In this document: one piece after another, positions 8,471-17,513 of the stretch
Numbering within the stretch: position 1 is the first letter of the stretch
Layout: each line of letters starts with the position of its first letter
Assembly: GCA_003021175.1 (NCBI GenBank)
Contig: PXQV01000015.1
Span: forward strand, 56,168 to 120,167
From: Halobacteriales archaeon QH_7_66_36
Lineage (GTDB): Archaea > Halobacteriota > Halobacteria > Halobacteriales > Haloarculaceae
Direction: 5' to 3'
Length of the DNA: 64,000 nt
The notes under the pieces: model-generated
What the model was told of the DNA's origin: nothing
The model's database searches: none
What the model saw: only the letters and a program-made list of their open reading frames with translations
Made by a program: the position numbers and the translations under genes

Positions 8471-8476
8471 TTTACA
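8471..8476 (+). promoter_or_regulatory. TATA-like box of the gene at 8500
   Basis: TTTACA is centred 27 nt upstream of the ATG at 8500, the standard spacing for a haloarchaeal leaderless transcript. It supports the chosen start. Confidence 0.55.
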
Positions 8477-8499
8477 CGTGCTCCGCTGAGTGACTCGGT

Positions 8500-8889
8500 A
8501 TGGCCCCTCGATTACCCCGCGATCAGAAGTTCGACCTCTCGATCCTCCTCGGGGCATTCCTCACGTTGTACTGGATACTGTACGTCGATCCGCTAACCGG
8601 CGAGGTACTCGGTCTCGCGCTCGGAAGCCTGCCGGTGCTCGGTGGCGCTTACCGCTACATTGATTCTGACCAGTACGTGATTCAGACACTCGCCGGTCTG
8701 GCGGCGGTCGCACTCGGCGGTGGGGCTCCGGCAACGATCCTCCATCAGACCCCGGTCGGTAACTGGTTGGTCGGGAGCCAACCACTCCCGCTGGCGCTGG
8801 GTGTCATGCTCATCGTACTGATCGTAACGCTCGTCTGGCGACGCAACATTCGGTTGCCCGCAACGGCGAGCGAACAGCCGCACCACTAA
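8500..8889 (+). CDS. Small membrane protein of unknown function
   Basis: A 129-residue protein with about four hydrophobic stretches (residues 14-30, 33-47, 60-78 and 94-112) and a short polar C-terminus. It has its own TATA-like box and overlaps the next gene tail-to-tail by four bases. Its codons are somewhat less GC-biased than those of the neighbours. I do not recognise the family. Confidence 0.65.
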   Translation: MAPRLPRDQKFDLSILLGAFLTLYWILYVDPLTGEVLGLALGSLPVLGGAYRYIDSDQYVIQTLAGLAAVALGGGAPATILHQTPVGNWLVGSQPLPLALGVMLIVLIVTLVWRRNIRLPATASEQPHH

Positions 8890-9986
8890 CAGGCCTGCCA
8901 TCGTACTGCAAGGTCACACGCGAACGTAGCGTAGTCGCGTTTCGCCCGCTCCCACTCCTCGCCCCCCTCCAGACACGCGGTTTCGATGCGGTCGAGGGCG
9001 GCCGCGTCGTAGTTCGAGGCGAGACACATTGCCTGAAACGCGAGCGAGTCGTTCGGACGGTTCGCGTCGACTGCCGAACCGGTCAGTCGCTCGCGGATTC
9101 GTTCGGGGGCCATCCCGAGGTGGATAGCGGACCCCGGCAGGCTCCGGCCCATCTTCGGTGCGTCCCCGAGTCCGGTGATCATCCGCGCGTGGAGTCCGGC
9201 AATCTCCCCCGTAGCGAGTTCGTCGGGCACGGCCGCGAGAAAGGCGCGCGTCGCGGGCGTCAGCCCGTGTTCGTCGACGCCGAGCCCGAGCACGACGCGG
9301 TCGTAGCCGTGCGAGAGCGGGTGGAGGAAGTCCGCGCGGTGGAGGACGGCGCTGTGGCCGGCTGCGGCCTCGGAGGTGGGTCCGTCGGTATCGTTCTCGG
9401 CTGATTCGTACGCTTTCCCGACCGCGTCTTCCCACGCCGTCGCCTCCGTCTCGACCCGGTGGCTCGCGTCGTAGTGCGGTGCGAGCAACTGCGCGGTGTG
9501 CATCACCTCTCTCGCCTCCTCCTGCGTGCGGAGGCCAGCGGCGTCCCCGCCGCCGTCGGGGTCGAAGCCACAGTCGCACGCGAACGCACGGAAGCGGTCG
9601 GCGAGCGCCCGGACCCGTTCGAGCGAGTGGCCGCCGTGGTACGGTTCCAGATCCGCGAGCACGAACTGCACGTCGACGCCCGCGCGCTGGAGCCGGGTCA
9701 TCGTGAGTATCTGTCCGACCGTTCCGAGATGGGGCGGGCCGGTCATCCCGACGCCGGTCGCGAGCAGCGTGTCGTCGTCGGTGAGGTCGGTCGCGTCGCC
9801 GTCGACCGCGACGAACGTCCGGGCGAGACGGTCGGGCGGGATGTCCCCGATCCCGAACTCGACCGTGCCGTAGCCGTGTCTCGCTCTCAGGGATTCGTAG
9901 TGGACTTCGAGTCGGACCACGGTTCCGTCGGTGGAGTTGCAGACACAAGTGTTAGTTTGTGACTCGGTAACGTGTATCGACTGCAT
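8886..9986 (-). CDS. TrpRS-like class I aminoacyl-tRNA synthetase paralogue
   Basis: About 366 residues from the ATG at 9986. Two class I synthetase landmarks are present but altered: PPHLGT in GVGMTGPPHLGTVGQI in place of a HIGH motif, and PKMGRSLPGSAIHL in place of KMSKS. The NSAI-like context around the second motif is that of tryptophanyl/tyrosyl synthetases. The first 60 residues and the C-terminal third do not look like a normal anticodon-binding region. Haloarchaea usually have two trpS genes, so this could be a divergent second TrpRS or a paralogue with another role. The start is uncertain: an ATG at 10004 and internal GTGs are also possible. Confidence 0.7.
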   Translation of the reverse strand: MQSIHVTESQTNTCVCNSTDGTVVRLEVHYESLRARHGYGTVEFGIGDIPPDRLARTFVAVDGDATDLTDDDTLLATGVGMTGPPHLGTVGQILTMTRLQRAGVDVQFVLADLEPYHGGHSLERVRALADRFRAFACDCGFDPDGGGDAAGLRTQEEAREVMHTAQLLAPHYDASHRVETEATAWEDAVGKAYESAENDTDGPTSEAAAGHSAVLHRADFLHPLSHGYDRVVLGLGVDEHGLTPATRAFLAAVPDELATGEIAGLHARMITGLGDAPKMGRSLPGSAIHLGMAPERIRERLTGSAVDANRPNDSLAFQAMCLASNYDAAALDRIETACLEGGEEWERAKRDYATFACDLAVRWQAC

Positions 9987-10234
9987 CCGCGGCTTCCGTT
10001 CCAAGGCTTGGGGTCGCGCTCCGGCTTTCGGCCCTGTCTTTTGGTTTCTCGCGGGCTACGCCGACTGGTTTCTGTATTGGATAGCCTCCGTGTTGAGGGT
10101 GTCATGGAATAGTCTCAATGTGATTGATTTCATCTAGTTCTACAGTAAACACGTCGGTAAGTAGGTGTGCGAATTAGTCAACTGTGAAGTGAGGCTCACA
10201 TGATACGCTTAACTCACACCGCATCTGTGAGAAC

Positions 10235-10242
10235 TTTTTATT
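10235..10242 (+). promoter_or_regulatory. TATA-like box of the gene at 10265
   Basis: TTTTTATT lies 26-27 nt upstream of the ATG at 10265 rather than of the ATG at 10253, and so decides the start in favour of the shorter protein. Confidence 0.55.
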
Positions 10243-10264
10243 CGTATCCCGCATGGAACCACAC

Positions 10265-10606
10265 ATGGCAGAAACAACAATACTACGACAGGAAGTGGAT
10301 TCGGATAAGGTGTCTAAACTGGTGAGATGGATGGAAGACGTGGATAACAGAGGGTCAGAAATTATTGAAACCCTCCAAGACGAGTGTGTGAAAACGGAAT
10401 CAGCATTTCTTGAACAGTCTCCACAGGGAACGTTCCTTGTAACATACATAGAGGCGGATGATTTACAGCAGGCTCAAGAGACATTTGAGCAGTCTACCCA
10501 CGATATTGATGCCGAATACAAGCAGATTGTGCAAGAGTGCCTGACTGACGGTCAGCCCGTAGGTAGCTTCGAACCTCTTTATCACGCGACAGACCCTGAT
10601 AGATAG
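10265..10606 (+). CDS. DUF6176-type small protein
   Basis: About 113 residues from the ATG at 10265. It matches the general pattern of haloarchaeal DUF6176 proteins: a helix ending in LVRWMED, then TESAFLEQSPQGTFLVTYIEADD with an alternating beta pattern, which suggests a ferredoxin-like (ABM-like) fold. The role is unknown. The gene and its flanks are clearly richer in A and T than the surrounding chromosome, with codons such as AGA and ATA, so it may have been acquired. The family name is from recall of the pattern, not from a search. Confidence 0.65.
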   Translation: MAETTILRQEVDSDKVSKLVRWMEDVDNRGSEIIETLQDECVKTESAFLEQSPQGTFLVTYIEADDLQQAQETFEQSTHDIDAEYKQIVQECLTDGQPVGSFEPLYHATDPDR

Positions 10607-11055
10607 TCGTCTGTACTGACCGTTTACCGGGAGACGACATCGTGAGAATAGGAACGATTCTATGACACCCTCGCCGTATTGACTGACTCGGGTGAACGTC
10701 CTGCTAACGCGATTCTAGGGAACCGCCCCGCCGACCGCAGCCACACGCCTCCCCAGCCGACTCCTTCGCTCGTGTCACTCGCTCAGTCGTCCCTCGCACG
10801 GGGCTGGCTCGCGACGAGACGCGAGCCAGCGCGCGCCGGGATGATCTTCACGCATCACTCTCCAGCATCCGCGAGCGAAGCGAGCGGTTCACTGCGTTCA
10901 CGAGAGCGGAGCTCTCGTGCAGCCCGTCGGAATCGCCAAGCGATTCCGAGGACGGCGACCGAAGGGAGCCGCAGACGTTTTTCATGAACGTTTTTGCAAG
11001 CGGGGGCTCCCGCGGCGAGCGAAGCGAGCGAGGAAGCCCCCCGCAGTAAAAAGGT
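10607..11055. other. Gene-free 449-bp stretch with palindromes downstream of sufS
   Basis: No convincing gene in any frame. The part from 10850 on holds the GCGAGCGAAGCGAGCG-type repeats common in haloarchaeal spacers. It also contains two perfect hairpins, GAGAGCGGAGCTCTC (10910-10924) and GGAATCGCCAAGCGATTCC (10928-10946), and T-rich runs near 10978 and 10994. It lies at the 3' side of sufS and probably includes its terminator. Confidence 0.5.
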
Positions 11056-12294
11056 TCAGGCGAAGAGCTGCCGCGCGTCGTCGACGGCTTCGACCAGCGC
11101 GTCGACCTCGTCTTTCGTGTTATAGAGATAGAAAGAGGCGCGCGCCGAGGCGGTCGCGCCGAGCACGTCGTGGAGCGGCTGCGTGCAGTGGTCGCCGGCC
11201 CGGATCGCGACGCCGGTGTCGTTGACGATGGAGGCGAGGTCGTGGGCGTGGACGCTGTCGACGTTGAACGCGACAAGCGGGCCGCGGTCGTCGGCGGGCG
11301 GGCCGTACACCTCCACGTCGTCGGTCGCGGTGAGTTCCTCGCAGGCGTAACGGGCTAACTCCCGGGTGTGCCGGTGGATGCGGTCGAGACCGACCTCGTT
11401 CAGATACTCACATGCCTCCGCGAGCGCGATGCCCTGCACGATGCTCGGCGTGCCGGCCTCGAACTTCCACGGGAGTTCGTTCCACTCCGAGTCCTCGAAG
11501 GTGACCTTCAGGATCATGTCGCCGCCGTACAGATACGGCTCCATCGCTTCGAGGACGTGCTCCTTCCCGTAGAGCACGCCGCTGCCCGTCGGCCCACACA
11601 TCTTGTGGCCGGAGAAGGCGAAGAAGTCACAGCCCAGCTCCTTCACGTCGACCGGGCGGTGGGGCACCGACTGCGCGCCGTCGACGAAGATGTACGCGCC
11701 GTGGTCGTGGGCGATCTCACCGAGTTCGCGGACGGGGTTGACGGTGCCGAGCGTGTTCGACGCGTGGACGACGCTGACCATCGCCGTGTCGTCGGTGATG
11801 AGTTCCTTGGCGGCGTCCATGTCGAGATAGCCGTCCTCGGTGATGGGGATGTACTTGCACTCCGCGCCGGTGCGCTTGGCGATCTGTTGCCACGTCACCA
11901 GCGAGGCGTGGTGTTCCATCTCCGTGAGCACGACCTCGTCGCCCGGCCCGAGTTCGTTGAGTCCCCACGCGTAGGCGACGAGGTTCATCGCCTCCGTCGT
12001 GTTCTTGGTGAAGATGATCTCCTCGCGTTTGTCCGTGCCGACGAACTCGCCGACGGTGTCGTGTGCCTCCTCGTACGCGATAGAGGCCTCTTGACTCAGA
12101 TTGTGGATCCCTCGGTGAACGTTGGCGTTGTAGCTGTAGTAGTAGTCCGTGATGGACTCGACGACCCGTTCGGGCGTCTGTGAGGTCGCCGCGTTGTCGA
12201 GATACACGAGCGGCGTCCCGTCGAACTCCCGGTCGAGCACCGGAAAGTCCTCACGCAGTGCCCGCGCGTCCAGCGCCTCCGATTGCACTCCCAT
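11056..12294 (-). CDS. sufS: Cysteine desulfurase SufS
   Basis: A 412-residue PLP enzyme that takes sulfur from cysteine to a persulfide for Fe-S cluster assembly. Lys231 in SGHKMCGPTG binds PLP. Cys370 in RAGDHCTQPLH is the persulfide cysteine, in the group II (SufS/CsdA) context. VHRGIH and HASNTLG are further family motifs. I chose the ATG at 12294 (MGVQSEALDA) because the extra 14 residues from 12336 would overlap thiD and are not conserved in character. It lies 38 bp downstream of thiD on the same strand. The rest of the suf system is not in the window. Confidence 0.95.
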   Translation of the reverse strand: MGVQSEALDARALREDFPVLDREFDGTPLVYLDNAATSQTPERVVESITDYYYSYNANVHRGIHNLSQEASIAYEEAHDTVGEFVGTDKREEIIFTKNTTEAMNLVAYAWGLNELGPGDEVVLTEMEHHASLVTWQQIAKRTGAECKYIPITEDGYLDMDAAKELITDDTAMVSVVHASNTLGTVNPVRELGEIAHDHGAYIFVDGAQSVPHRPVDVKELGCDFFAFSGHKMCGPTGSGVLYGKEHVLEAMEPYLYGGDMILKVTFEDSEWNELPWKFEAGTPSIVQGIALAEACEYLNEVGLDRIHRHTRELARYACEELTATDDVEVYGPPADDRGPLVAFNVDSVHAHDLASIVNDTGVAIRAGDHCTQPLHDVLGATASARASFYLYNTKDEVDALVEAVDDARQLFA

Positions 12295-12332
12295 TACCCG
12301 TAGGAGGGTCTCGCGGCCTAACACTCCTTCGG

Positions 12333-13553
12333 TCACTCGACCGCTTCGGCCGCCTCGCGGACGGCATTCACGACCGCGTCCGGGTCGCTCCCGACGAATC
12401 TGGTCGTCTCGTCGCTGACGACGGCGGCCACGCTAACGTCGAACGCACCCCCGTCCGGGCGGTCGGTGACGGGCACGTCGCGTTCGCCGGCGACCTCCGC
12501 GAACCGCGGCGGCGTCTCGACGGCGAACCGCATCGACGGCGCGGCTTCCCGGGCCGACAACAGCGCCGTTGCGAGCCCGCACTCCCCGAACGTCGCGTCG
12601 CCGTCCTCGATACAGAGCACGTCCTCGGCCGTCTCGGCGCACGGCGTCGAACCAGCGACGCCCGTCGTCTCGACCCCGTCTAACCGTGCCGCGAGCCCAG
12701 CGACGGCCTCGCGGGTCTGCTCGCGACTCGCGTCGTTCCGCAGGTCGACCAGATGATTGACCGGGCCTGCGCCCTCCCCGACGTCGTGAGCGTAGCGGAC
12801 CGCCCGCTCCATGAATCCCGTCGCCTGCTCGACGGCCGCGGTCAGTTCTTCGCCGTGCGCCAGTCGGGCGGCGATAGCCGACGAGAGCGTACAGCCGGAG
12901 CCGTGGGTGTCGGCCGTCGCGACGCGCGGGTGGGTGAACGTCTCCGTCCCGTGTGGCGTGACGAGCGTGTCGTGGACCGTCTCCCCGTCGCCGTGACCAC
13001 CCTTGACGAGCGCCGCGCCGGCACCCATGTTCACCAGCGTCTCGCCCGCCGCGGCCTGCTCGTCGGGCGTCGCCGGGTCGATGTCGGTCAGCACGGCGGC
13101 CTCGTCCGCGTTCGGCGTAACGAGCGTCGCGGCCGCGACGAGCTGCTCGTAGGCCTCCTCCGCGGCCGGCGTCAGCAGTCGGTCGCCCGACTCGGCGACC
13201 ATCACGGGGTCGACGACGACCGGAAAGGCTGCCTCGCGGGTCCAGCGCGCAACGGTCTCGACCACCTCGGCGGTCGCCAGCATTCCGGTCTTCGCCGCGC
13301 GCACGTCGAAGTCGTCCGTCACGGCGTCGTACTGCGCCTCGATCTCCTCGAGGGGCAACACGTGCGAGGAGGCGACGCCCGTCGTGGTCTGTGCCGTCAC
13401 CGCGGTGACGACGCTCGTCCCGAACGCCCGGTTCGCCGCCATCGTCTGCAGGTCCGCCTGTATTCCCGCGCCGCCGCCGGAGTCGCTGCCGGCGACCGTG
13501 AGCGCGACCGGCAGATCGACCGGCGACGGTGTCCGTCCTCGGGAGGGTGTCAT
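12333..13553 (-). CDS. thiD: Hydroxymethylpyrimidine kinase/phosphomethylpyrimidine kinase ThiD with a short C-terminal domain
   Basis: Residues 15-270 are a ribokinase-fold ThiD: VAGSDSGGGAGIQADLQT at the start, DPVMVAESG, LVKGGHGDG and the anion-hole motif DTHGSGCTLS. It would phosphorylate HMP twice in thiamine synthesis. Many archaeal ThiD proteins carry a C-terminal ThiN thiamine-phosphate synthase domain. Here the tail after residue 275 is only about 130 residues, and I cannot see clear ThiN motifs, so it may be reduced or altered. The gene ends 38 bp before sufS. Supply of sulfur for the thiazole ring could link the two, but that is inference. Confidence 0.9.
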   Translation of the reverse strand: MTPSRGRTPSPVDLPVALTVAGSDSGGGAGIQADLQTMAANRAFGTSVVTAVTAQTTTGVASSHVLPLEEIEAQYDAVTDDFDVRAAKTGMLATAEVVETVARWTREAAFPVVVDPVMVAESGDRLLTPAAEEAYEQLVAAATLVTPNADEAAVLTDIDPATPDEQAAAGETLVNMGAGAALVKGGHGDGETVHDTLVTPHGTETFTHPRVATADTHGSGCTLSSAIAARLAHGEELTAAVEQATGFMERAVRYAHDVGEGAGPVNHLVDLRNDASREQTREAVAGLAARLDGVETTGVAGSTPCAETAEDVLCIEDGDATFGECGLATALLSAREAAPSMRFAVETPPRFAEVAGERDVPVTDRPDGGAFDVSVAAVVSDETTRFVGSDPDAVVNAVREAAEAVE

Positions 13554-13601
13554 GCGCTCGTAGTACTGCGGCGAGGGCGTTATGGGTGTCGCCTCACCGG
13601 C

Positions 13602-15032
13602 TCAGTCGAGCGTGCCGCTGCGGGCGCGGGCCGTCCACCTCTGGCCGGCCCGCCGGTAGAGGCCGTAGCCGCCCGCGCCGGCGAGGAGCGCGATCCCGAC
13701 CGCGAGGCCGGCGACGAGCGTCGGTGCCAGCGGGTACGCGATTGCGAGCACGACCAGCGGGAGCAGGACGAGCATCGTCGCGGCGGTGAAGGCGGCGAAC
13801 ACCGGCGTGTCGAACAGCAGTTCCGTCGGCTGAAGCCCGGCGATGTACGCGGTGACGCCGAAGACGTACAGCGAGACGGGGAGATACACCGCCACGCCGA
13901 CGGCCAGCGAGCCGAGACCGAAGACGGCCGCGCCGAGCGCGAGATAAAACAGGCCCGTCGGCACCGCCAACAGGAGATAGCCGATCAGCTTCGCGCGGAA
14001 GACGCTCCCGAGTTCGACCGGATATGTGCCGAAGAACGCCGCGTCCTCGTACTGACACAGCCAGTTGTAGGTGGTGAACGCGCCGAGCGAGAGCACGGCC
14101 GCGAGCGTCAGACCCGGCGACGGCCGCACCGGTACGACGCTCGGCAGATAGCCGAGCAGGACCGCCACGACCCCGAAGACGATGCCCTGTGAGAACAGCA
14201 GTTTCCAGAGCCCACCGGCGGACCGTGCCACGTCGAGCAGCGACTTCGCGAGCAGTCCGTACTCGTCGAGCGTGCCGAGACGGTCGTGGAGCGACCGATA
14301 CTGATCGGCGACGCTCCGGGCCGGCGTCCGGCGGTCGAACTCGAACAGCGCGAAGCCGACGGCACCGACGGCGACCGGCACGGCGACGCTCGCGACCACC
14401 CTCGCGAGCGACGGGTCGGCGAACAGCCCGTACGGCGTGACCGCGGCCGCGAGGTCGGGACGGAGGACGCCGCCCGCGAGCAGACTGACCACGAGGGCTG
14501 CGGTCGCGAGTCGCGTCCGGGTCGCGAGGCCGACGAGCAGCAGCGAGAGGCCGACCCCGTAGCCGAACGCGAGCCACGCGGTCGCGAGCAGACGCGGGAG
14601 CGCGCTCACGGCCAGATCACCGAGCACGACCAGCGGCACCGCCCCCACGACCAGCGGCGCGATGAACAGCCCCGCGTAGTAGACGACGTCCTTGAGGACG
14701 AAGATGAACAGCAGGCGGCGCTCCTCTACCGGGAGCGTCCGCGCCGAGTAGATGAGCAGCGTCGTGTCGCCGAGCAGGTCCTTCAGCGCCTCCCGGCCCA
14801 CGAAGCCGATGGAGCCGACCTGTAGGCCGACGAGCGCGGTGACGATGTGGAGCCCCGCCAGCAGAGACCGCTCGCTCGCGCCGGCGACTGCGAAGAAGGC
14901 CGCCGTCCCGGCCGCGATGAGCGTCAGAAACGCCGGAAAGAGGGCGAACCGTCGGCCGCCGAACCGCCGCGAGTGCATCCGCCACTCCTCGCGCAGCATC
15001 TCCTCGAACAGATACGGGACGGAGACGGCCAC
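13602..15032 (-). CDS. ABC transporter permease
   Basis: A 476-residue protein with about ten to twelve hydrophobic segments. After a short amphipathic N-terminal stretch, the segments are spread along the whole length, with a hydrophilic middle around residues 230-260. There is no ATPase domain. It starts one base after the stop of the ATP-binding gene at 15034, so the two form one transporter operon. The layout fits ABC-2-like exporters or multi-subunit export permeases. The substrate is unknown. Confidence 0.85.
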   Translation of the reverse strand: MAVSVPYLFEEMLREEWRMHSRRFGGRRFALFPAFLTLIAAGTAAFFAVAGASERSLLAGLHIVTALVGLQVGSIGFVGREALKDLLGDTTLLIYSARTLPVEERRLLFIFVLKDVVYYAGLFIAPLVVGAVPLVVLGDLAVSALPRLLATAWLAFGYGVGLSLLLVGLATRTRLATAALVVSLLAGGVLRPDLAAAVTPYGLFADPSLARVVASVAVPVAVGAVGFALFEFDRRTPARSVADQYRSLHDRLGTLDEYGLLAKSLLDVARSAGGLWKLLFSQGIVFGVVAVLLGYLPSVVPVRPSPGLTLAAVLSLGAFTTYNWLCQYEDAAFFGTYPVELGSVFRAKLIGYLLLAVPTGLFYLALGAAVFGLGSLAVGVAVYLPVSLYVFGVTAYIAGLQPTELLFDTPVFAAFTAATMLVLLPLVVLAIAYPLAPTLVAGLAVGIALLAGAGGYGLYRRAGQRWTARARSGTLD

Positions 15033-15033
15033 G

Positions 15034-15810
15034 CTACTCCTCCGCGGTCGGCTCCGTCACCTCTTTTTCCCCCGGCGTCGCGGGGTCGACGGCGACGCTG
15101 TCGGCGTCGACGGTCGCGAAGAACCGGTCGAGCAGCGTCTCCTCGCCCAACTCGCGGGGGTCGAACTCGTCGAGCAGTCGGCCACGGTTGACGACGCCGA
15201 CCCGCGTGCAGAGGTCGCCCGCGGTCGCGATGAAGTGTGTCGAGAGGAACACCGTGTTGCCGTCCTCGGCGTACGTGCGGAAGAACCGCTTCGCACGCTC
15301 CTGAATGATGGGGTCGAGATTCGTCAGCGGTTCGTCGATGAAGACGATTGCCGGCTCGTGTAGGAACGCCTGCGTGATGAGCACCTTCTGTCGTTCCCCC
15401 TGCGAGAGATCCGTACACAGCGTGTCGAGTTTGGAGGTGAAAGCGAGCCGGTCGGCCCACCGCTCGACGCGGTCCGCAATCGAGTCGAGTTCGCGCGCCT
15501 CCGCGACGAAGTCGAAGTACTCGCGCACGGTGAGATAGGAGGGTGGCCGGCCGTTCTCGGGGAGGATACCGACGCGCTCGCGGGCGCAGACCGGCTCCGC
15601 CACGGGGTCGACGCCGGCGACGCGTGCGGTCCCGGAATCGGGCACCAGTTGCCCGGTGAGCACGTTGATCGTCGTCGACTTCCCCGCGCCGTTCGGCCCG
15701 AGAAAGCCGTACAGCTCGCCGGGTGGAACGCTCAGGTCGAGTGAGTCCAACGCCGTCACCTCGCCGTAGCGTTTGCTCAGCCCCTCGGCCTCGATGGCGG
15801 ACTCGGTCAT
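15034..15810 (-). CDS. ABC transporter ATP-binding protein
   Basis: A 258-residue ATPase with Walker A GPNGAGKST (residues 38-46), signature LSQGE (135-139), Walker B IVFIDE (155-160) and the switch His in FLSTHF. The C-terminal 40 residues are acidic, as is common in CcmA/NatA-like exporter ATPases. It energises the permease encoded immediately downstream. A 430-bp repeat element starts 49 bp upstream of its ATG, so its promoter must lie in the short spacer between the element and the gene. Confidence 0.93.
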   Translation of the reverse strand: MTESAIEAEGLSKRYGEVTALDSLDLSVPPGELYGFLGPNGAGKSTTINVLTGQLVPDSGTARVAGVDPVAEPVCARERVGILPENGRPPSYLTVREYFDFVAEARELDSIADRVERWADRLAFTSKLDTLCTDLSQGERQKVLITQAFLHEPAIVFIDEPLTNLDPIIQERAKRFFRTYAEDGNTVFLSTHFIATAGDLCTRVGVVNRGRLLDEFDPRELGEETLLDRFFATVDADSVAVDPATPGEKEVTEPTAEE

Positions 15811-15858
15811 CAGCCGACGTAGGGTGGAGAGGTATCTAAAAGCGCGGACGGGAAGATG

Positions 15859-16291
15859 GGTAGTATTCAGATAAGGATAATTCGGTTGAAGAAGCCAGCG
15901 ACAGGGTTGAGAAAGCCCCCGGTCGCTACGGTCGCGCGCAGCGTGGCGGCGAAGCCGCCACGGGCCGTGCGAGTGGCCGATGGCCGCTCGCAGATCTCGC
16001 TACGCTCCTCGCTCACTCCGTTCGCTGCGGTGTCCTCGCGCGGTTGCACCGCGCGAGCGGGCCGAGGCGACGCCGTCGCCTCGCGGCTTACGTCGTCCGC
16101 AGAAATCGCAGATTGCTGCTGTGCTGTGGAAGACGCTCCGCGTCTTCCGAACGCCGTGCTTCCCGTACCGCCTACCGGGAGAGCGGCGCTCTCCCGAGCA
16201 GACGGCGGCAAAGCCGCCGCCAACGGCCCCTTTCAGTCCCGCCCACCGTGGTTGCTCAATCGAGCGACGCCCTGATTATCTGAACACCGCC
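15859..16291 (-). mobile_element. Dispersed element copy A (MITE-like, 433 bp)
   Basis: The ends are inverted repeats: left GGTAGTATTCAGATAA, right (reverse complement) GGCGGTGTTCAGATAA. Read from the right end it carries the conserved head (GGTGGGCGGGACTGAAAGGG, a GCGGCTTTGCCGC stem-loop and a GGGAGAGCGCCGCTCTCCC stem-loop). At the other end is the conserved tail GGTTGAGAAAGCCCCCG. The centre is longer than in the other copies. There is no transposase and no credible reading frame, so it is non-autonomous. It lies 49 bp upstream of the ABC ATPase gene. Confidence 0.75.
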
Positions 16292-16348
16292 GGAAGATGT
16301 CACGAAGGGCATGACCGACGGAGGCCGCTGGACCGACCCGACCGACCG

Positions 16349-16987
16349 CTATTCGACGCCTTCGACGAGTCGCTTCAACTGTGCGGGCGGTACCGCGCCC
16401 CGAGCTCCGTAGCCGTCGTAGGCGAACGTCGGCACGCCGGTGACGCCCTGCTGGTGTGCCTCGTCGAACAGCGCGTGGACGCGGTCGAACAGGTCGTCGT
16501 CGTCGAGGGCCGCGCGCACGTCGTCGGGATCGACGCCCGTCTCCTCGGCGATGTCCGCGAGCACGTCCGGGTCGCCGATGTCGCGCTCCTCGGTCCACAG
16601 CGCCTCGAAGATTGCCCAGTCGAAGTCGCGCCACGTCTCGTAGTCGTACGTCTCCTGCACGTGGACGGACGCCACCTGTGCGGGCAGCGAGTCCACGTCG
16701 GTGGCGATCTCGAGGTCCATCTCCACGTCGTACTCCTCCTGTAGCCGGCGGACGTTCTGTCGCGCCTGCTCGTAGTAGTCGTCGTCCTTGCCGTCGTCGA
16801 CGGAGTGGTCGATGGTGCCGTCGGTGTCGCGCTTCTGCGCCCGGAGGTCGAACGGGTGCCACTCGATTGCCAGCTCCTCCTCGCGGCTCTCCTGATACTC
16901 CTGTAACGAGTGTCGCCCGAGATAGCAGAACGGGCAGACGTAATCGGAGTAGACGGTGATCTGTTCGCGCTCGGCAGTTTCGCTCAT
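16349..16987 (-). CDS. DsbA-family thiol oxidoreductase (FrnE-like)
   Basis: A 212-residue thioredoxin-fold protein with a helical insertion. The active-site motif is CPFC (Cys18-Cys21) in YSDYVCPFCYLG, and the cis-Pro loop is GVTGVPTFAYDG near residue 185. There is no signal peptide, so it acts in the cytosol, as FrnE-type proteins do in disulphide exchange. A longer open frame upstream to 17320 lacks protein character. It lies 62 bp downstream of the thioredoxin-like gene on the same strand, so the two are likely cotranscribed. Confidence 0.9.
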   Translation of the reverse strand: MSETAEREQITVYSDYVCPFCYLGRHSLQEYQESREEELAIEWHPFDLRAQKRDTDGTIDHSVDDGKDDDYYEQARQNVRRLQEEYDVEMDLEIATDVDSLPAQVASVHVQETYDYETWRDFDWAIFEALWTEERDIGDPDVLADIAEETGVDPDDVRAALDDDDLFDRVHALFDEAHQQGVTGVPTFAYDGYGARGAVPPAQLKRLVEGVE

Positions 16988-17049
16988 ATCTGGGCCAACG
17001 GCTTCGGGATTGATATGCGAACCGCCCTCGCTCCGTCGGCGCACGACCG

Positions 17050-17430
17050 TCAGAGACTGGGGGCGACGCTCGGCGCGTGCTCGTCGAGAAAGCCGATAAC
17101 TGCGCGCGCACCTTGGAACCCCTCGGCCTTCCGCGCGACGACCTCGCTGTCGCGGAACAGGAGGAGCGTCGGCACGGAGCGGATGTCGAACCGGTCGACG
17201 AGCGAGATGTCCGTCTCCGGATTCACCAGCCCGACGCCCGCGCCGTGCTCCCCGTCTGACGGCCGCTCTGCGCTCATCGCCCGTGCCACGTTCCCGAGTA
17301 CCGGCTCCATCGCCTGACACAGCGTGCAGCCCTTCGTGTAGAACTCGACGAGCGCGAGATCACGGTCGGCAACGAACGCGTCGAGCTCGTCGCCGTCCGC
17401 GAGTCGCACCGGCTTCGCGTCCGTGTCCAT
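17050..17430 (-). CDS. Thioredoxin-like protein with a CTLC active site
   Basis: A 126-residue thioredoxin fold from the ATG at 17430. The redox motif is CTLC (Cys35-Cys38) in EFYTKGCTLCQAMEP instead of the classical CGPC. RSVPTLLLFRDSEVV holds the cis-Pro. A 25-residue acidic and Gly-rich insert follows the first helix. The altered dipeptide implies a different redox potential from bulk thioredoxin. The gene precedes the DsbA-family gene and may be its redox partner. Confidence 0.88.
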   Translation of the reverse strand: MDTDAKPVRLADGDELDAFVADRDLALVEFYTKGCTLCQAMEPVLGNVARAMSAERPSDGEHGAGVGLVNPETDISLVDRFDIRSVPTLLLFRDSEVVARKAEGFQGARAVIGFLDEHAPSVAPSL

Positions 17431-17513
17431 ACACTCCGTATCCAGTTCGGCGTGAAGAGCCTTCGCCGGCTGTGCAGTCTCACTGGCTCTGTCGAAATCC
17501 GCAGGGTGTGATC

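Noticed and set aside
12753..14192. A 479-codon plus-strand frame
   Set aside because: Antisense to thiD and the ABC permease, with Arg-rich composition and no recognisable domain.
15859..16291. Possible CRISPR array or transposase gene in the repeat-rich spacer
   Set aside because: The repeats are inverted ends and hairpins, not regularly spaced direct repeats. No DDE or HUH motif occurs in any frame. No CRISPR array was seen anywhere in the window.
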